A stretch of DNA of 64,000 bases, taken from an uncultured Kiloniellaceae bacterium (GTDB lineage: Bacteria; Pseudomonadota; Alphaproteobacteria; Kiloniellales; Kiloniellaceae). The position numbers and the translations under genes were made by a program. The stretch is from assembly GCA_947493695.1 (NCBI GenBank), contig CANLSF010000001.1:434001-498000 (forward strand), read 5' to 3'. Below, piece by piece: positions 34,376-43,033 of the stretch. Each line of letters opens with the position of its first letter. Positions within the stretch are counted from its first letter, which is position 1. Below the pieces are notes generated by a model that saw only the letters and a list, made by a program, of their open reading frames with translations, did no database searches and was not told the DNA's origin.

Positions 34376-35908
34376 TTACTGTGCGGCAGCAGGTGGCGGG
34401 TGCATTTGGTTGCCGTTCAGGAGAACAGCCCCGTCCGGTGTAAACTCGAAGCGATAGTTCGTGACGGACGGCACCTGTTCGCCCGGCTCTGTTTCACCGG
34501 TCGAGAGCAACACCATAGCCCCCTGCATCACATGCTGAGCAGCCTGAGGATCGGGTATGGTTTGCGCTTGCTCGAAAAGCTGCATCAGACCGACAGCTTG
34601 AGCCGATATACTCCCCTCAACGCCGATCGGACTGTCCGGTCTGACCTTCAAAAGCCCGTCCATCGTCGCGGTGACGGCATCGGACTCGATAGACTGTCCA
34701 TCGAGCAGGATTGTCGTGCCCGCCTCACGTATCCGCTGCTCCAGCTTTGCATTAAAAGCGTCAACACGCGCGCTTTCCTGCTCAAATTCCGCCATTGACG
34801 AGATTTCACCAAACAATACCTGCGCGTCCTCAAAGATTCCCTTCACAGGCACACGCTGGAACTTGACCGGAAGCGTCCAGCGTCGCGGTACCATCTGAAG
34901 CGCGACATCCAATCCCGGATTGGTTGGAATTGAGACAAAGAAACCGCGCGACGAGATCAGCATCTCCTGCGAGGAGAGATCTTCATCAAGGTTGGCAGCC
35001 ACAAGATCGAAATTTGACTCCTGGACACCGACCTTCAGTGCCGGGCTATCGAAGGTCAGGTTTTCGACCGTGCCACGTTGCACGACTTTACTGAATGCAG
35101 AATAGATCTCGATCGCGGAGCGCATAACAGCCAATTCAGCCTTTTCATCTAGTTCCGGCGATTCTCCGAGATTCTGAACGATGGTCTGAGCCCGCTCCTG
35201 AGCGCGTTTCGCTCCCGCGACGTCGTCTAACGAAACGGCAGCTTCGCCAGAGCTCTCACCAATCCGAAAAGTCGCCCCATCACCAAAATCTGCCAAGAGG
35301 CCACGCATGCTGAATGCTATCTCCTGGTCGACGGCATTCTCTCGGGTCTCTTGAAAGGTAGCTTCACTCGTAAGTTCTGCAATCTGCAGATCAACGGTCT
35401 GTACACCTGGGACGTCTTGTTCTGGTGGAGTAAAGTTGAGCGTTACAGAGATATTCTTTGCGATCAACTCGTGTGCTGAAGCGTAGCCTGCACGCGGCGA
35501 CATAATGCCCTCGAACTTCTCAAGCCCGAGCCGCACCACGGCTGAATTGGAAGTATTCTGCGGGTCCACAACCCGTATTTCTTCTGGAACCCTGACGGAA
35601 TGAAAACGGTAGTCGCCATTCTCCAGAGGTACAACGCGCGCAAGAAAGTCTCCGAGTGGATAAGTGTCACCGCTCGCCTTGTCAGCGATGGTAAGGTTCC
35701 CGACGGTCACCTCATATTCACCCTCCACAGGCGCGACTTCTATATCATGCCGTAGCTCTACGCCTGGATATCCAGCCATCACCGACTGGAAATACCATTC
35801 AAAGCCACCCTTGATTTTATCTGCCTCCTCGTCGGCAACAGCCGGCAAGGTTACCGCAAACAGCAAAACAGCAACTAGACTCCAACCACTCAGAAAACGC
35901 CGCAGCAT
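34376..35908 (-). CDS. Exported protein of unknown function (510 aa)
   Basis: A clear signal peptide (LSGWSLVAVLLFAVTLPAVA, cleavage after AVA about residue 25) leads into about 485 residues that look beta-rich with no Cys and few charged clusters. Repeated layout of the type VTVGNLTIAD, VENLTFDSPALKVG and LDGQSIESDAVTATMDGLLKV suggests the AsmA/DUF945/DUF2125-like style of periplasmic repeat proteins, but I cannot assign a family. No catalytic motif is visible. It is monocistronic and precedes the PaiB-like gene on the same strand. Confidence 0.7.
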   Translation of the reverse strand: MLRRFLSGWSLVAVLLFAVTLPAVADEEADKIKGGFEWYFQSVMAGYPGVELRHDIEVAPVEGEYEVTVGNLTIADKASGDTYPLGDFLARVVPLENGDYRFHSVRVPEEIRVVDPQNTSNSAVVRLGLEKFEGIMSPRAGYASAHELIAKNISVTLNFTPPEQDVPGVQTVDLQIAELTSEATFQETRENAVDQEIAFSMRGLLADFGDGATFRIGESSGEAAVSLDDVAGAKRAQERAQTIVQNLGESPELDEKAELAVMRSAIEIYSAFSKVVQRGTVENLTFDSPALKVGVQESNFDLVAANLDEDLSSQEMLISSRGFFVSIPTNPGLDVALQMVPRRWTLPVKFQRVPVKGIFEDAQVLFGEISSMAEFEQESARVDAFNAKLEQRIREAGTTILLDGQSIESDAVTATMDGLLKVRPDSPIGVEGSISAQAVGLMQLFEQAQTIPDPQAAQHVMQGAMVLLSTGETEPGEQVPSVTNYRFEFTPDGAVLLNGNQMHPPPAAAQ

Positions 35909-36024
35909 ACTCGTACCTCTTCAATTCCTTACAGCCCAAGCTAAGCGGAATAGAGCGAGGTACACAAGTTACAGATGCGAGAATGCTGTTCGAATTATTC
36001 CGAGTCCGAGAGGCGGATCAACTT

Positions 36025-36660
36025 TTACTCTTGCAGATTCTGCCTCATCAGCCCACCGATTTCCCGGGCCGCCGCATCGCCCCTGGACAAGACTTCAGAC
36101 GCGTTGCGCTGCATCTCCGGATCCTTGTTCTGCGACAGCTTGGCCTTGGCTTCAATGCGCGTGATCGCAATCTCAAAACCGACGATGCCTCGCGTCATGC
36201 CTTCAACAAACTTGCGATCCAGCCGGTCAAGCGACCAGGGTTGTTCTAACTTTCCCTCATGTCTTCCCACCAGCTTTTCGAGCACCCTCATCAACTCATC
36301 GCCCGCGGAAATGATCCTGGGGCGCCCATAGACATGAACCGCTACGTAATTCCAGGTCGGAACAGCCTTTGCCTCGGGACCATACCAACTCGGCGATATG
36401 TAACTCTGCGGACCCTGAAATATGACCAGTGCCTCATCGTCTTCCTTCATTGCATCGAGATCTCGCCAATGCCGATTGGGCCGGGCCATGTGGCCAAACA
36501 GACCCCCCTGTTCGCCGAGGCTCTCATCCAGAAGAAACGGCAGGTGGCTCGCATTGAGAGTCCCGCCGACCCCGCTGACCAGGAGGCCAAAATCGTAATC
36601 CTGGATCACGCGCCTGATTTCCATAGGATCAGTCAGAGCAAAAGTCTCCGGAACATACAT
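36025..36660 (-). CDS. PaiB-like FMN-binding protein
   Basis: A 211-residue split-barrel flavin-binding protein of the PaiB family, annotated as negative transcriptional regulators after Bacillus PaiB, although direct DNA binding is doubtful. It carries MYVPETFALTDPMEIRRVI, the HLPFLLDE loop (about 37), GHMARPNRHWRDL (about 58-70), VIFQGPQSYISPSWYG (about 82-97) and VPTWNYVAVHVYG (about 104-116). I chose ATG 36660 because it gives the family start MYVP; ATG 36684 would add eight residues. Confidence 0.88.
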   Translation of the reverse strand: MYVPETFALTDPMEIRRVIQDYDFGLLVSGVGGTLNASHLPFLLDESLGEQGGLFGHMARPNRHWRDLDAMKEDDEALVIFQGPQSYISPSWYGPEAKAVPTWNYVAVHVYGRPRIISAGDELMRVLEKLVGRHEGKLEQPWSLDRLDRKFVEGMTRGIVGFEIAITRIEAKAKLSQNKDPEMQRNASEVLSRGDAAAREIGGLMRQNLQE

Positions 36661-36969
36661 TGCTTCAGCTTTCTCGAATTTCATGAGGGGTCATCTGTGC
36701 CGACGCGAGAAGTAAGTAAAGATTGGACGTCTCGAAAGGTCCATTCCCTTATAAAATAGAATGCCAATTTGAAATGACATGTTGCTCATGTCAGCCAGCG
36801 CGACAGAGCACTGGACCTTTACATCCGCTCCGGTCGCAGCAGCGCAGGGGTGAGACATTGATCTCCGGGGGAGAATGTCTATAACACAGGCCTCATCATG
36901 ATTTCCGCAGGCTGCGCTGCAGGCATACACCTTGCGCGCATCCTTGCGACGACACGTAAGAGGACAGCC
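36661..36969. other. Divergent intergenic region paiB-serA
   Basis: About 300 bases without a gene. It holds a perfect 19-bp inverted repeat (listed separately) and an AT-rich patch at about 36745-36775, and must contain promoters for both flanking genes. No RNA gene is recognised. Confidence 0.5.
36775..36793. promoter_or_regulatory. Perfect inverted repeat, possible operator
   Basis: TGACATG and CATGTCA flank TTGCT (7+5+7). It lies between divergent paiB-like and serA genes, next to an AT-rich patch. Size and symmetry fit a dimeric repressor site; the regulator is unknown. Confidence 0.45.
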
Positions 36970-38214
36970 ATGAACAAGGGCTTATCGCGACCCAAGAACC
37001 AAATCCGCTGCCTCTTGCTGGAGGGAATCTCACCCACCGCACGCGGTATCCTGGAAGATGCCGGCTACGACAACATTGAGCACCTGGCGACGGCTCTGGA
37101 TCAATCTGCGCTGATCGATGCTTTAAAGGGCGTTCACATGCTGGGCATAAGATCGCGGTCACAACTCACAAAGGAAGTGCTGGACGCCGCAGATACCCTG
37201 GTGGCCGTCGGCTGCTTTTCGGTCGGAACCAATCAGGTCGACCTCGATGCCGCCACAACCCGTGGCATCCCGGTTTTCAATGCGCCCTTCTCCAACACCC
37301 GCAGCGTGGCGGAGCTGACGATCGCCGAGATCGTCATGCTGATGCGCGGCACCTTCCACAAATCAAGCGCCGCGCACGACGGACGCTGGTCCAAATCGGC
37401 CGCCGGCAGCCGTGAAATCCGTGGCAAGACACTGGGGATTATCGGCTACGGCAACATCGGATCGCAATTGGCGGTGCTTGCCGAAGCCATGGGCATGGCC
37501 GTTATCTACTATGATCAGGCGGACAAGCTCCGGCATGGTAACACAGCACCGATGAAAAGCCTGAAGACCCTGCTGTCGCGTGCGGACGTGGTCTCCCTGC
37601 ATCTTCCGGAGACCCCTGACACCAAGAACATATTTGGCGAAAAAGAAATCCGCGCCATGAAGCCGGGCAGCTTCCTGATCAACAACGCACGCGGAACGCT
37701 GGTGGACATTGCCGCGCTCGCGGCCGCACTGGAGGACGGACATCTCGCCGGCGCTGCCGTAGATGTCTTCCCGAGCGAGCCAAAATCCAATGGCGAGGAA
37801 TTTCTGAGCCCCTTGCGCGGTCTGAACAACGTCATCCTGACCCCGCATGTCGGCGGCTCCACCGAAGAAGCCCAGGAGCGCATCGGCGAGGAAGTCGCGC
37901 GCAAATTCGTTGAGTATTCGGATATCGGCTCAACGGTCGGTGCCGTAAACTTTCCACAGGTACAGTTGTCCAGCGGCGGGACTGCCACGCGCTTTATCCA
38001 GGTTCAACGCAACGAACCGGGCGAGCTGGGGCGGCTGAACGACGTCTTTGCCAAGCATGAAATCAACATCATCGCCCAGCACTATCAGACCAACGGAGAA
38101 ATCGGTTACGTCGTGTTGGACGCAGAAGGCAGAGTGGACAACGCGTTCGAAATCCTGACCGAGATCAGAACCCTATCCGGTACGATCCGCGCACGGCTGC
38201 TGAACCGGGTTTAA
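36970..38214 (+). CDS. serA: D-3-phosphoglycerate dehydrogenase
   Basis: First enzyme of serine synthesis, NAD-dependent. At 414 residues it is the E. coli-like short form: substrate-binding part with LGIRSRSQLT (about 58-67), NAD fold LGIIGYGNIGSQ (about 155-166), catalytic Arg, Glu and His in INNARGTLVD and TPHVGGSTEEAQERIG, then a C-terminal ACT domain (EPGELGRLNDVFAKHEINI, about 347-410) for serine feedback. ATG 36970 has AGAGGA 6 bases upstream, rejecting the start at 36898. Its stop overlaps that of a small convergent gene by four bases. Confidence 0.95.
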   Translation: MNKGLSRPKNQIRCLLLEGISPTARGILEDAGYDNIEHLATALDQSALIDALKGVHMLGIRSRSQLTKEVLDAADTLVAVGCFSVGTNQVDLDAATTRGIPVFNAPFSNTRSVAELTIAEIVMLMRGTFHKSSAAHDGRWSKSAAGSREIRGKTLGIIGYGNIGSQLAVLAEAMGMAVIYYDQADKLRHGNTAPMKSLKTLLSRADVVSLHLPETPDTKNIFGEKEIRAMKPGSFLINNARGTLVDIAALAAALEDGHLAGAAVDVFPSEPKSNGEEFLSPLRGLNNVILTPHVGGSTEEAQERIGEEVARKFVEYSDIGSTVGAVNFPQVQLSSGGTATRFIQVQRNEPGELGRLNDVFAKHEINIIAQHYQTNGEIGYVVLDAEGRVDNAFEILTEIRTLSGTIRARLLNRV

Positions 38215-38390
38215 CTTCTACCGAAGCGCTTCTTGAGTGCGGCGAGGATCGCCCCAAGCGAGTCCCCGGTCCTGACCGACCGGGTCTTGCGGAGCACGCC
38301 CTCGGCACAGCCACAGCCCTCGCTCACGGCGACATTTTTCAGGTAATATTGTTCGAAGTTGCCGTTATCTCCGGGCGCGCGGACTGTCAT
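38211..38390 (-). CDS. Small Cys-containing protein downstream of sdhB
   Basis: A 59-residue protein I do not recognise, beginning MTVRAPGDNGNFEQYYLKNV and carrying a compact GCGCAEG motif at about residues 26-32, then a basic helical end (ILAALKKRFGRS). ATG 38390 has a near-perfect GGAGG site 5 bases upstream, which argues strongly for translation and against the longer frame from 38426. It starts 45 bases after the sdhB stop on the same strand and is probably the last gene of the sdh operon. The two Cys could bind metal or Fe-S; that is speculation. Confidence 0.6.
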   Translation of the reverse strand: MTVRAPGDNGNFEQYYLKNVAVSEGCGCAEGVLRKTRSVRTGDSLGAILAALKKRFGRS

Positions 38391-38435
38391 AACCGCCTCC
38401 GATTTCAGCAGCGCCGATGGAGCCAAACAGCAGGT

Positions 38436-39215
38436 TTAACCCCGCCGCTCGACCATCAGCTTCTTGATTTCCGCAATCGCCTTGGCCGGATTGAGGCTCT
38501 TAGGACAGGTACGGGTACAGTTCATAATCGTGTGACAGCGGTAAAGCCGGAAAGGATCTTCCAGATTGTCCAGACGGCTGCCCGTATCTTCGTCCCGGCT
38601 ATCGGCGATCCAGCGATAAGCCTGAAGCAAAATGGCCGGACCAAGATAGCGGTCGCCGTTCCACCAGTAGCTCGGGCAGGAGGTCGAACAGCAGAAGCAG
38701 AGGATACATTCCCACAGACCATCGAGCTTTTCGCGCTCTTCCGGGCTCTGCAGGCGCTCACGCTCCGGCGCAGTCGAAGCCGACTTCAACCAGGGCTCAA
38801 TGGAGGTGTACTGGGCGTAGACGTGAGTCAGATCGGGCACCAGATCTTTCACGACCGGCATATGCGGCAGCGGGTAGACTTTGACCTCGTCTTCGACATC
38901 GCTGATGTACTTGGTACAGGCCAGCGTGTTGGTGCCGTCGATATTCATGGCGCAGGAACCGCAAACACCTTCGCGGCAGGACCGGCGGAAGGTCAGCGTG
39001 GAATCGGTCTCATTCTTGATCTTGATGAGCGCATCCAGAACCATCGGGCCGCACTCGTCCAGATCGACCTGATAAGTATCGACACTCGGATTGGCTTCAT
39101 CGTCCGGATTCCAGCGATAGACCTTGAAGGTCTTGGTATTGCTTCCGGAACCCGTGGCCGGGTGGGCTTGTCCGCCTTTTGGCTTCGAGTTGGCCGGCAG
39201 GGCAAATTCAGCCAT
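38436..39215 (-). CDS. sdhB: Succinate dehydrogenase iron-sulfur subunit
   Basis: Carries electrons from SdhA to the membrane quinone site. The 2Fe-2S site is in [21 protein letters not shown] (split view: CREGVCGSC then TNTLAC, about 78-98), 4Fe-4S in [17 protein letters not shown] (about 169-185), and 3Fe-4S in [17 protein letters not shown] (about 227-243). Length 259 is standard. It lies 55 bases after sdhA. Confidence 0.97.
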   Translation of the reverse strand: MAEFALPANSKPKGGQAHPATGSGSNTKTFKVYRWNPDDEANPSVDTYQVDLDECGPMVLDALIKIKNETDSTLTFRRSCREGVCGSCAMNIDGTNTLACTKYISDVEDEVKVYPLPHMPVVKDLVPDLTHVYAQYTSIEPWLKSASTAPERERLQSPEEREKLDGLWECILCFCCSTSCPSYWWNGDRYLGPAILLQAYRWIADSRDEDTGSRLDNLEDPFRLYRCHTIMNCTRTCPKSLNPAKAIAEIKKLMVERRG

Positions 39216-39270
39216 CGATCTCTCCTTACGCCTTCGTCTCTTGGTGCTCGCTCAAAATCAACGAAAGCTA

Positions 39271-41097
39271 TTAATAAACCCGTGCTTTCGGCGGGAAGGT
39301 CTGAACTTCGTTGGTCATGGTATTCAAGGTGACAGGCCGATAGGCGAAGTTCACCTTGCCGTTCTCATCACAGGACGCAAGCGTATGTTTCATCCAGTCA
39401 ACATCGTTCCTGTCCGGGAAATCCTCACGGGCATGTGCCCCCCGGCTTTCCTCGCGATTAGCGGCGGAGGCCATGGTGACAGAGGCCTGATACATCAGAT
39501 TATCCAGCTCCAGGGCCTCAACCAGATCCGAATTCCAGATCATCGAACGATCCTGGATACCTAGTGCATCACGCTTGCCCCACACCGTTGCGAGATTCTC
39601 CACGCCTTCGTTAAGAACCTCACCGGTGCGGAACACGGCCGCATGGCCCTGCATCGCGCGCTGCATCTCGAGCCGCAGTGATGCCGTCGGCAGCTCGCCT
39701 TTGGCATGACGCGTTTTATCGAGGCGAGAGAGTGCATAGTCCGCAGAGTCCGCGGGTAGAGGTCGATGTTTTTCACCGGGGGTCAGTGTCTCTGCGCAAC
39801 GCTTGGCCGCCGAGCGACCGAACACGACCAGATCCAGCAATGAGTTGGATCCGAGGCGGTTGGCGCCGTGGACCGAAACACAGGCCGCTTCACCGATCGC
39901 CATGAGGCCAGGCACCACTGAGTTTGAGTCCCCGTTTTTCTCGGTCACCACTTCACCAGTCAGCAAAGCGGGAACACCGCCCATGTTGTAGTGGCAGGTC
40001 GGCAGAACCGGAATGGGCTCCTTGGTCACGTCAACGCCGGCAAAAATGCGGGCTGATTCGGAAATACCCGGCAGACGCTCATGCAACAGCGCAGGCTCAA
40101 GATGTTCCAGGTGCAGATGAATATGGTCTTTTTCAGCGCCAACCCCGCGCCCGTCGCGGATCTCCATGGTCATGGCACGGCTGACAACATCGCGACTGGC
40201 CAGATCCTTGGCTGAAGGCGCATAGCGTTCCATAAAGCGCTCGCCCTCAGAGTTGGTCAGATACCCGCCTTCGCCGCGCGCGCCCTCGGTAATGAGCGTG
40301 CCCGCGCCGTAAATCCCGGTCGGATGGAACTGTACGAACTCCATGTCCTGACAATAGAGGCCAGCACGTAACGCCATGCCGCTGCCGTCACCGGTACAGG
40401 TGTGCGCGCCTGTGCAGGAGAAATAAGCCCGGCCGTAGCCGCCGGTCGCCAGAATCACCTGATGGGCACGGAAACGATGGATCGTACCATCGTCCAAATC
40501 CCAGGTCATGACGCCGCGGCAGGAGCCGTCTTCCATGATCAGGTCGATGGCGAAGTGCTCAATGAAGAACTCGGCGTTACGGCGCAGGCTCTGCTGATAA
40601 AGCGTGTGCAGCATGGCATGACCGGTACGGTCCGCCGCAGCACAGGTCCGCTGCGCAATGCCCTCGCCGAAGCGTGTGGTCATGCCGCCGAAGGGTCGCT
40701 GATAGATCTTGCCATCTTCCGTCCGGCTGAAGGGCATGCCGTAGTGCTCAAGTTCGATGATCGCGGGAACCGCCTCACGCACCATGTACTCGATCGCATC
40801 CTGATCGCCCAGCCAGTCCGACCCCTTTACGGTGTCGTACATGTGCCAGCGCCAGTCATCTTCACCCATGTTGCCCAACGAGGCGGAAACACCACCCTGC
40901 GCCGCCACAGTGTGACTGCGGGTCGGAAAGACCTTCGAGATGCATGCGGTTTTCAGACCGGCTTCCGCCAGACCCAGTGTCGCACGCAGGCCAGCGCCAC
41001 CTGCACCAATCACAACCACATCATAGGTGTGATCGACGATATCATAGGCAGGGGCCGCAGAAGCACCATTCGATGCGTTGTTTCCAGCGGAACTCAT
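39271..41097 (-). CDS. sdhA: Succinate dehydrogenase flavoprotein subunit
   Basis: Oxidises succinate to fumarate. The FAD fold [20 protein letters not shown] is at about 29-48. The covalent-FAD His lies in [16 protein letters not shown] (about 62-77). The conserved [21 protein letters not shown] block and the C-terminal [20 protein letters not shown] are present. Length 608 is standard. It starts 3 bases after the sdhD stop. Confidence 0.98.
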   Translation of the reverse strand: MSSAGNNASNGASAAPAYDIVDHTYDVVVIGAGGAGLRATLGLAEAGLKTACISKVFPTRSHTVAAQGGVSASLGNMGEDDWRWHMYDTVKGSDWLGDQDAIEYMVREAVPAIIELEHYGMPFSRTEDGKIYQRPFGGMTTRFGEGIAQRTCAAADRTGHAMLHTLYQQSLRRNAEFFIEHFAIDLIMEDGSCRGVMTWDLDDGTIHRFRAHQVILATGGYGRAYFSCTGAHTCTGDGSGMALRAGLYCQDMEFVQFHPTGIYGAGTLITEGARGEGGYLTNSEGERFMERYAPSAKDLASRDVVSRAMTMEIRDGRGVGAEKDHIHLHLEHLEPALLHERLPGISESARIFAGVDVTKEPIPVLPTCHYNMGGVPALLTGEVVTEKNGDSNSVVPGLMAIGEAACVSVHGANRLGSNSLLDLVVFGRSAAKRCAETLTPGEKHRPLPADSADYALSRLDKTRHAKGELPTASLRLEMQRAMQGHAAVFRTGEVLNEGVENLATVWGKRDALGIQDRSMIWNSDLVEALELDNLMYQASVTMASAANREESRGAHAREDFPDRNDVDWMKHTLASCDENGKVNFAYRPVTLNTMTNEVQTFPPKARVY

Positions 41098-41100
41098 GGC

Positions 41101-41481
41101 TTAGCCCTCAAAAAGAAGTGTCAAAACGGAAAGAATGCCGATCAGCGCCAGCACAAAGCAGGCGCCCTTGATCAACACCAGGCTCACAATCTTGAGGCTT
41201 TCGCTGTGGATGTAGTCCTCGATCACGACCTGAAGCCCGAGATAAGCATGATAGAAAGTCGCGGCAATCAGCAGAATGAACAGGCCTGCCGTCATCGGCG
41301 ATCCGATCCAGGCAGTCATCGCGGCATGATCGGCACCGATATGACTTGTCACCGAAGCGACGAACCAGAGGGTCAGAGGAACCAGAGCGACAGCCGACAT
41401 CCGCTGCGACCACCAGTGCGATACGCCTTCCTTGGCAGAGCCCAGGCCACGAACCCGGCCGATTGGGGAACGCAAAGACAT
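41101..41481 (-). CDS. sdhD: Succinate dehydrogenase membrane anchor subunit
   Basis: Three hydrophobic helices (about 30-50, 58-80, 95-120) and the quinone/heme-side motif FYHAYLGLQVVIEDYIH (about 76-92). Length 126 is typical. Its start overlaps the sdhC stop by one base. Confidence 0.94.
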   Translation of the reverse strand: MSLRSPIGRVRGLGSAKEGVSHWWSQRMSAVALVPLTLWFVASVTSHIGADHAAMTAWIGSPMTAGLFILLIAATFYHAYLGLQVVIEDYIHSESLKIVSLVLIKGACFVLALIGILSVLTLLFEG

Positions 41482-41873
41482 TAGAGTCCTCCTCCAAAAT
41501 AACCGAACAGCCAGGAAAGAACCGTCAGCGCGAACCCGCCAATCACAACCATCCAGCCTGAGCGGTAAACATCAGGCAGCTCGAGGCCGAAGCCGCCATC
41601 CCAGAAGAGATGCCGGATGCCGTTACAGAGATGGTAGAAGAGTGCGAAGGTCCAGCCGAAGAGAAGCAGACGTCCGATCCAGGATCCAATCAGGGCTTGC
41701 GCCTGCGCAAAGCTCTCGGGTCCGCCTGCCGCAGCAGCCAGCCAATAGACCAGCAGCAGCGTCCCCACAGCCAGCGCTATTCCGGTTCCCCGGTGCAGAA
41801 TGGATAAAACCGAAGTCAGCTGAGGCCGGTAGACCTGCAGGTGCGGCGACAGTGGCCGATTCGTTGTTGCCAT
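41481..41873 (-). CDS. sdhC: Succinate dehydrogenase cytochrome b556 subunit
   Basis: Three-helix heme b subunit of 130 residues with the family start RPLSPHLQVYRPQLTSVLSI (about 6-25), including the Ser/His quinone site in SILHRGTG, and the heme-ligand region FYHLCNGIRHLFWD (about 79-92). First gene of sdhCDAB; a promoter is suggested at 41954-41982. Confidence 0.95.
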   Translation of the reverse strand: MATTNRPLSPHLQVYRPQLTSVLSILHRGTGIALAVGTLLLVYWLAAAAGGPESFAQAQALIGSWIGRLLLFGWTFALFYHLCNGIRHLFWDGGFGLELPDVYRSGWMVVIGGFALTVLSWLFGYFGGGL

Positions 41874-41953
41874 GGATTACTCTTCCCGACTCGAGGACCC
41901 GTAAGCTTCAGTATATACGTTTAATACTTTACCGAAGTCTCAATGCCCGAGTT

Positions 41954-41982
41954 GATTTAGACCCCAGCACTGCAATAGTCAA
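41954..41982 (-). promoter_or_regulatory. Predicted promoter of sdhCDAB
   Basis: On the minus strand TTGACT (41982-41977) and TAAATC (41959-41954) are spaced by 17 bases, about 80 bases before the sdhC start. The -35 match is good and the -10 match is poor, so this is a moderate guess. Confidence 0.35.
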
Positions 41983-42114
41983 CTTGAGGCCCTCCGAGAA
42001 CGGCTCAATTTTTTTGCGGTGCGGTAGGAATGATAATCACTTGCGGCATAAAGGAAAGCTTAACCACTAGATGTAGTGGCTAGTAAGGATCTTTCGATGC
42101 TGCACTGCGCACAC

Positions 42115-42135
42115 TGTGGATAATACTGTGCATAA
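42115..42135 (-). promoter_or_regulatory. Two DnaA boxes in tandem
   Basis: On the minus strand TTATCCACA (42123-42115) and TTATGCACA (42135-42127) both match the DnaA-box consensus TTATNCACA exactly, in the same orientation, 12 bases apart. A third site at 42167-42175 (TCATACACA, plus strand) differs at one base. They sit beside an AT-rich stretch (42153-42190, 32 of 38 bases A or T). This may be an origin of replication or a DnaA-regulated promoter. Confidence 0.6.
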
Positions 42136-42299
42136 GATGGGGACGCACTGTGAAATAAAAGAAATTTCATACACAAGTTTTTTGAAATATGCGTGACAGC
42201 TTTCTTGTAAATTATGGTTAAAAAAGCGAACCTTTTCTTGCACGCGGAAGCGTTGAAACAGTTCCAGAGCCACCCATTCTTGCGGTTTACCGTCTGAAG

Positions 42300-42902
42300 G
42301 GTTTCTGAAGCGGTTTCAAGGACAAAGACTCTCTCGGGGGTGTTTGTCCGGCGGTCGGAGCGGCGGTCTTTCGGGACCACTGTTTCGGTGTCGGAGGCGC
42401 GTAAGGCTCACGCCTCGTTCTTCCGGTCGGGTCCATTCTTCGCTCTGCGATGGGGTGGCACCGTTGACGGACTTGGCTTCTCTTCGGAGAGGTGGAAAGG
42501 GTCCAGGTTTTGCGGGGTCTTGTACCTTGCGAGGCTGACCGAATGGAGGCCTTCGGGTTTTCGTTCTGGCGGGACTCTGGAAATGCTGGCCTTCGGGACA
42601 GCGCTGGTCCGGGCGAGTTTTGGAACGCGGCAGTGGACCTCTGGTTCGCGCGCAGACCGGAACACCGGTGGGTCGAAGAGTGAAGCTGGTGTCCTCGATA
42701 GGGTGATGGAGGGCTTTCGGGTCCGAGTTTCGGGACTATGTCGGTGTCGGCTTCGCCAGGTCTGATATCCAGCGTCCGGATACGAAACCACTCAGCCGTT
42801 TTCAAGTGCTGGGCCGCAAGGCTCTCGAAGCGTCGGGATGTGTCCTTCACCGGACACAACGCAGTGGGCTCGCCCCCTCTGCGCCCGGCGCTTCATTTTT
42901 TT
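42300..42902 (+). ncRNA. Candidate structured non-coding RNA
   Basis: A G-rich tract on the plus strand; in 42541-42720 I count 72 G, 40 C, 40 T and 28 A. It is dense in perfect local hairpins, several with UUCG-type loops: 42365-42378, 42394-42416, 42479-42490, 42656-42669, 42766-42782 and 42840-42857. Short GC hairpins at 42861-42891 followed by T7 (42896-42902) look like an intrinsic terminator. A weak promoter (TTGAAA 42182, TGTAAA 42206) lies upstream. It is not recognisable as RNase P RNA, tmRNA, SRP RNA or a group II intron. The ends are approximate, and the RNA nature is inferred. Confidence 0.4.
42881..42902 (+). terminator. Possible terminator of the structured tract
   Basis: GCGC CCG GCGC (42881-42891) followed after four bases by seven T. 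A competing hairpin (42861-42882) precedes it. The stems are short, so strength is uncertain. Confidence 0.4.
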
Positions 42903-43033
42903 GTGAGAACGCCTCTCTTCTTCAATAGCCGCTGCTTCCTGACCTCCGACTTTTGCAGAAATTCGATCAGCTAGGTGTCGTACTTTGCAGGCACGACGAA
43001 CGCATTGTCCACTATGCCAGTGCCCATAAAGCC

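Larger units (their letters stand above)
41874..43033. other. 1.16-kb gene-free gap between sdhC and the mesaconyl-CoA hydratase gene
   Basis: The longest gap in the window. From left: a likely sdh promoter, two DnaA boxes, an AT-rich stretch, and a G-rich hairpin-dense tract that ends in a T7 run at 42896-42902 (each listed separately). Open frames on both strands inside the tract have no ribosome-binding sites and translate to Arg/Ser/Pro-rich low-complexity sequence with no family resemblance. Confidence 0.7.

Noticed and set aside
42287-42859. 190-codon minus-strand frame in the gap before sdhC
   Set aside because: Pro/Ser/Arg-rich, no ribosome-binding site, no known motif; overlaps equally open frames on the other strand. 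More likely the complement of a structured RNA.
42240-42902. Group II intron, RNase P RNA or tmRNA in the hairpin tract
   Set aside because: No GUGYG start or domain V, no GAGGAAAGUCC core, and no tag-coding or TTCGAATCC acceptor stretch was found.
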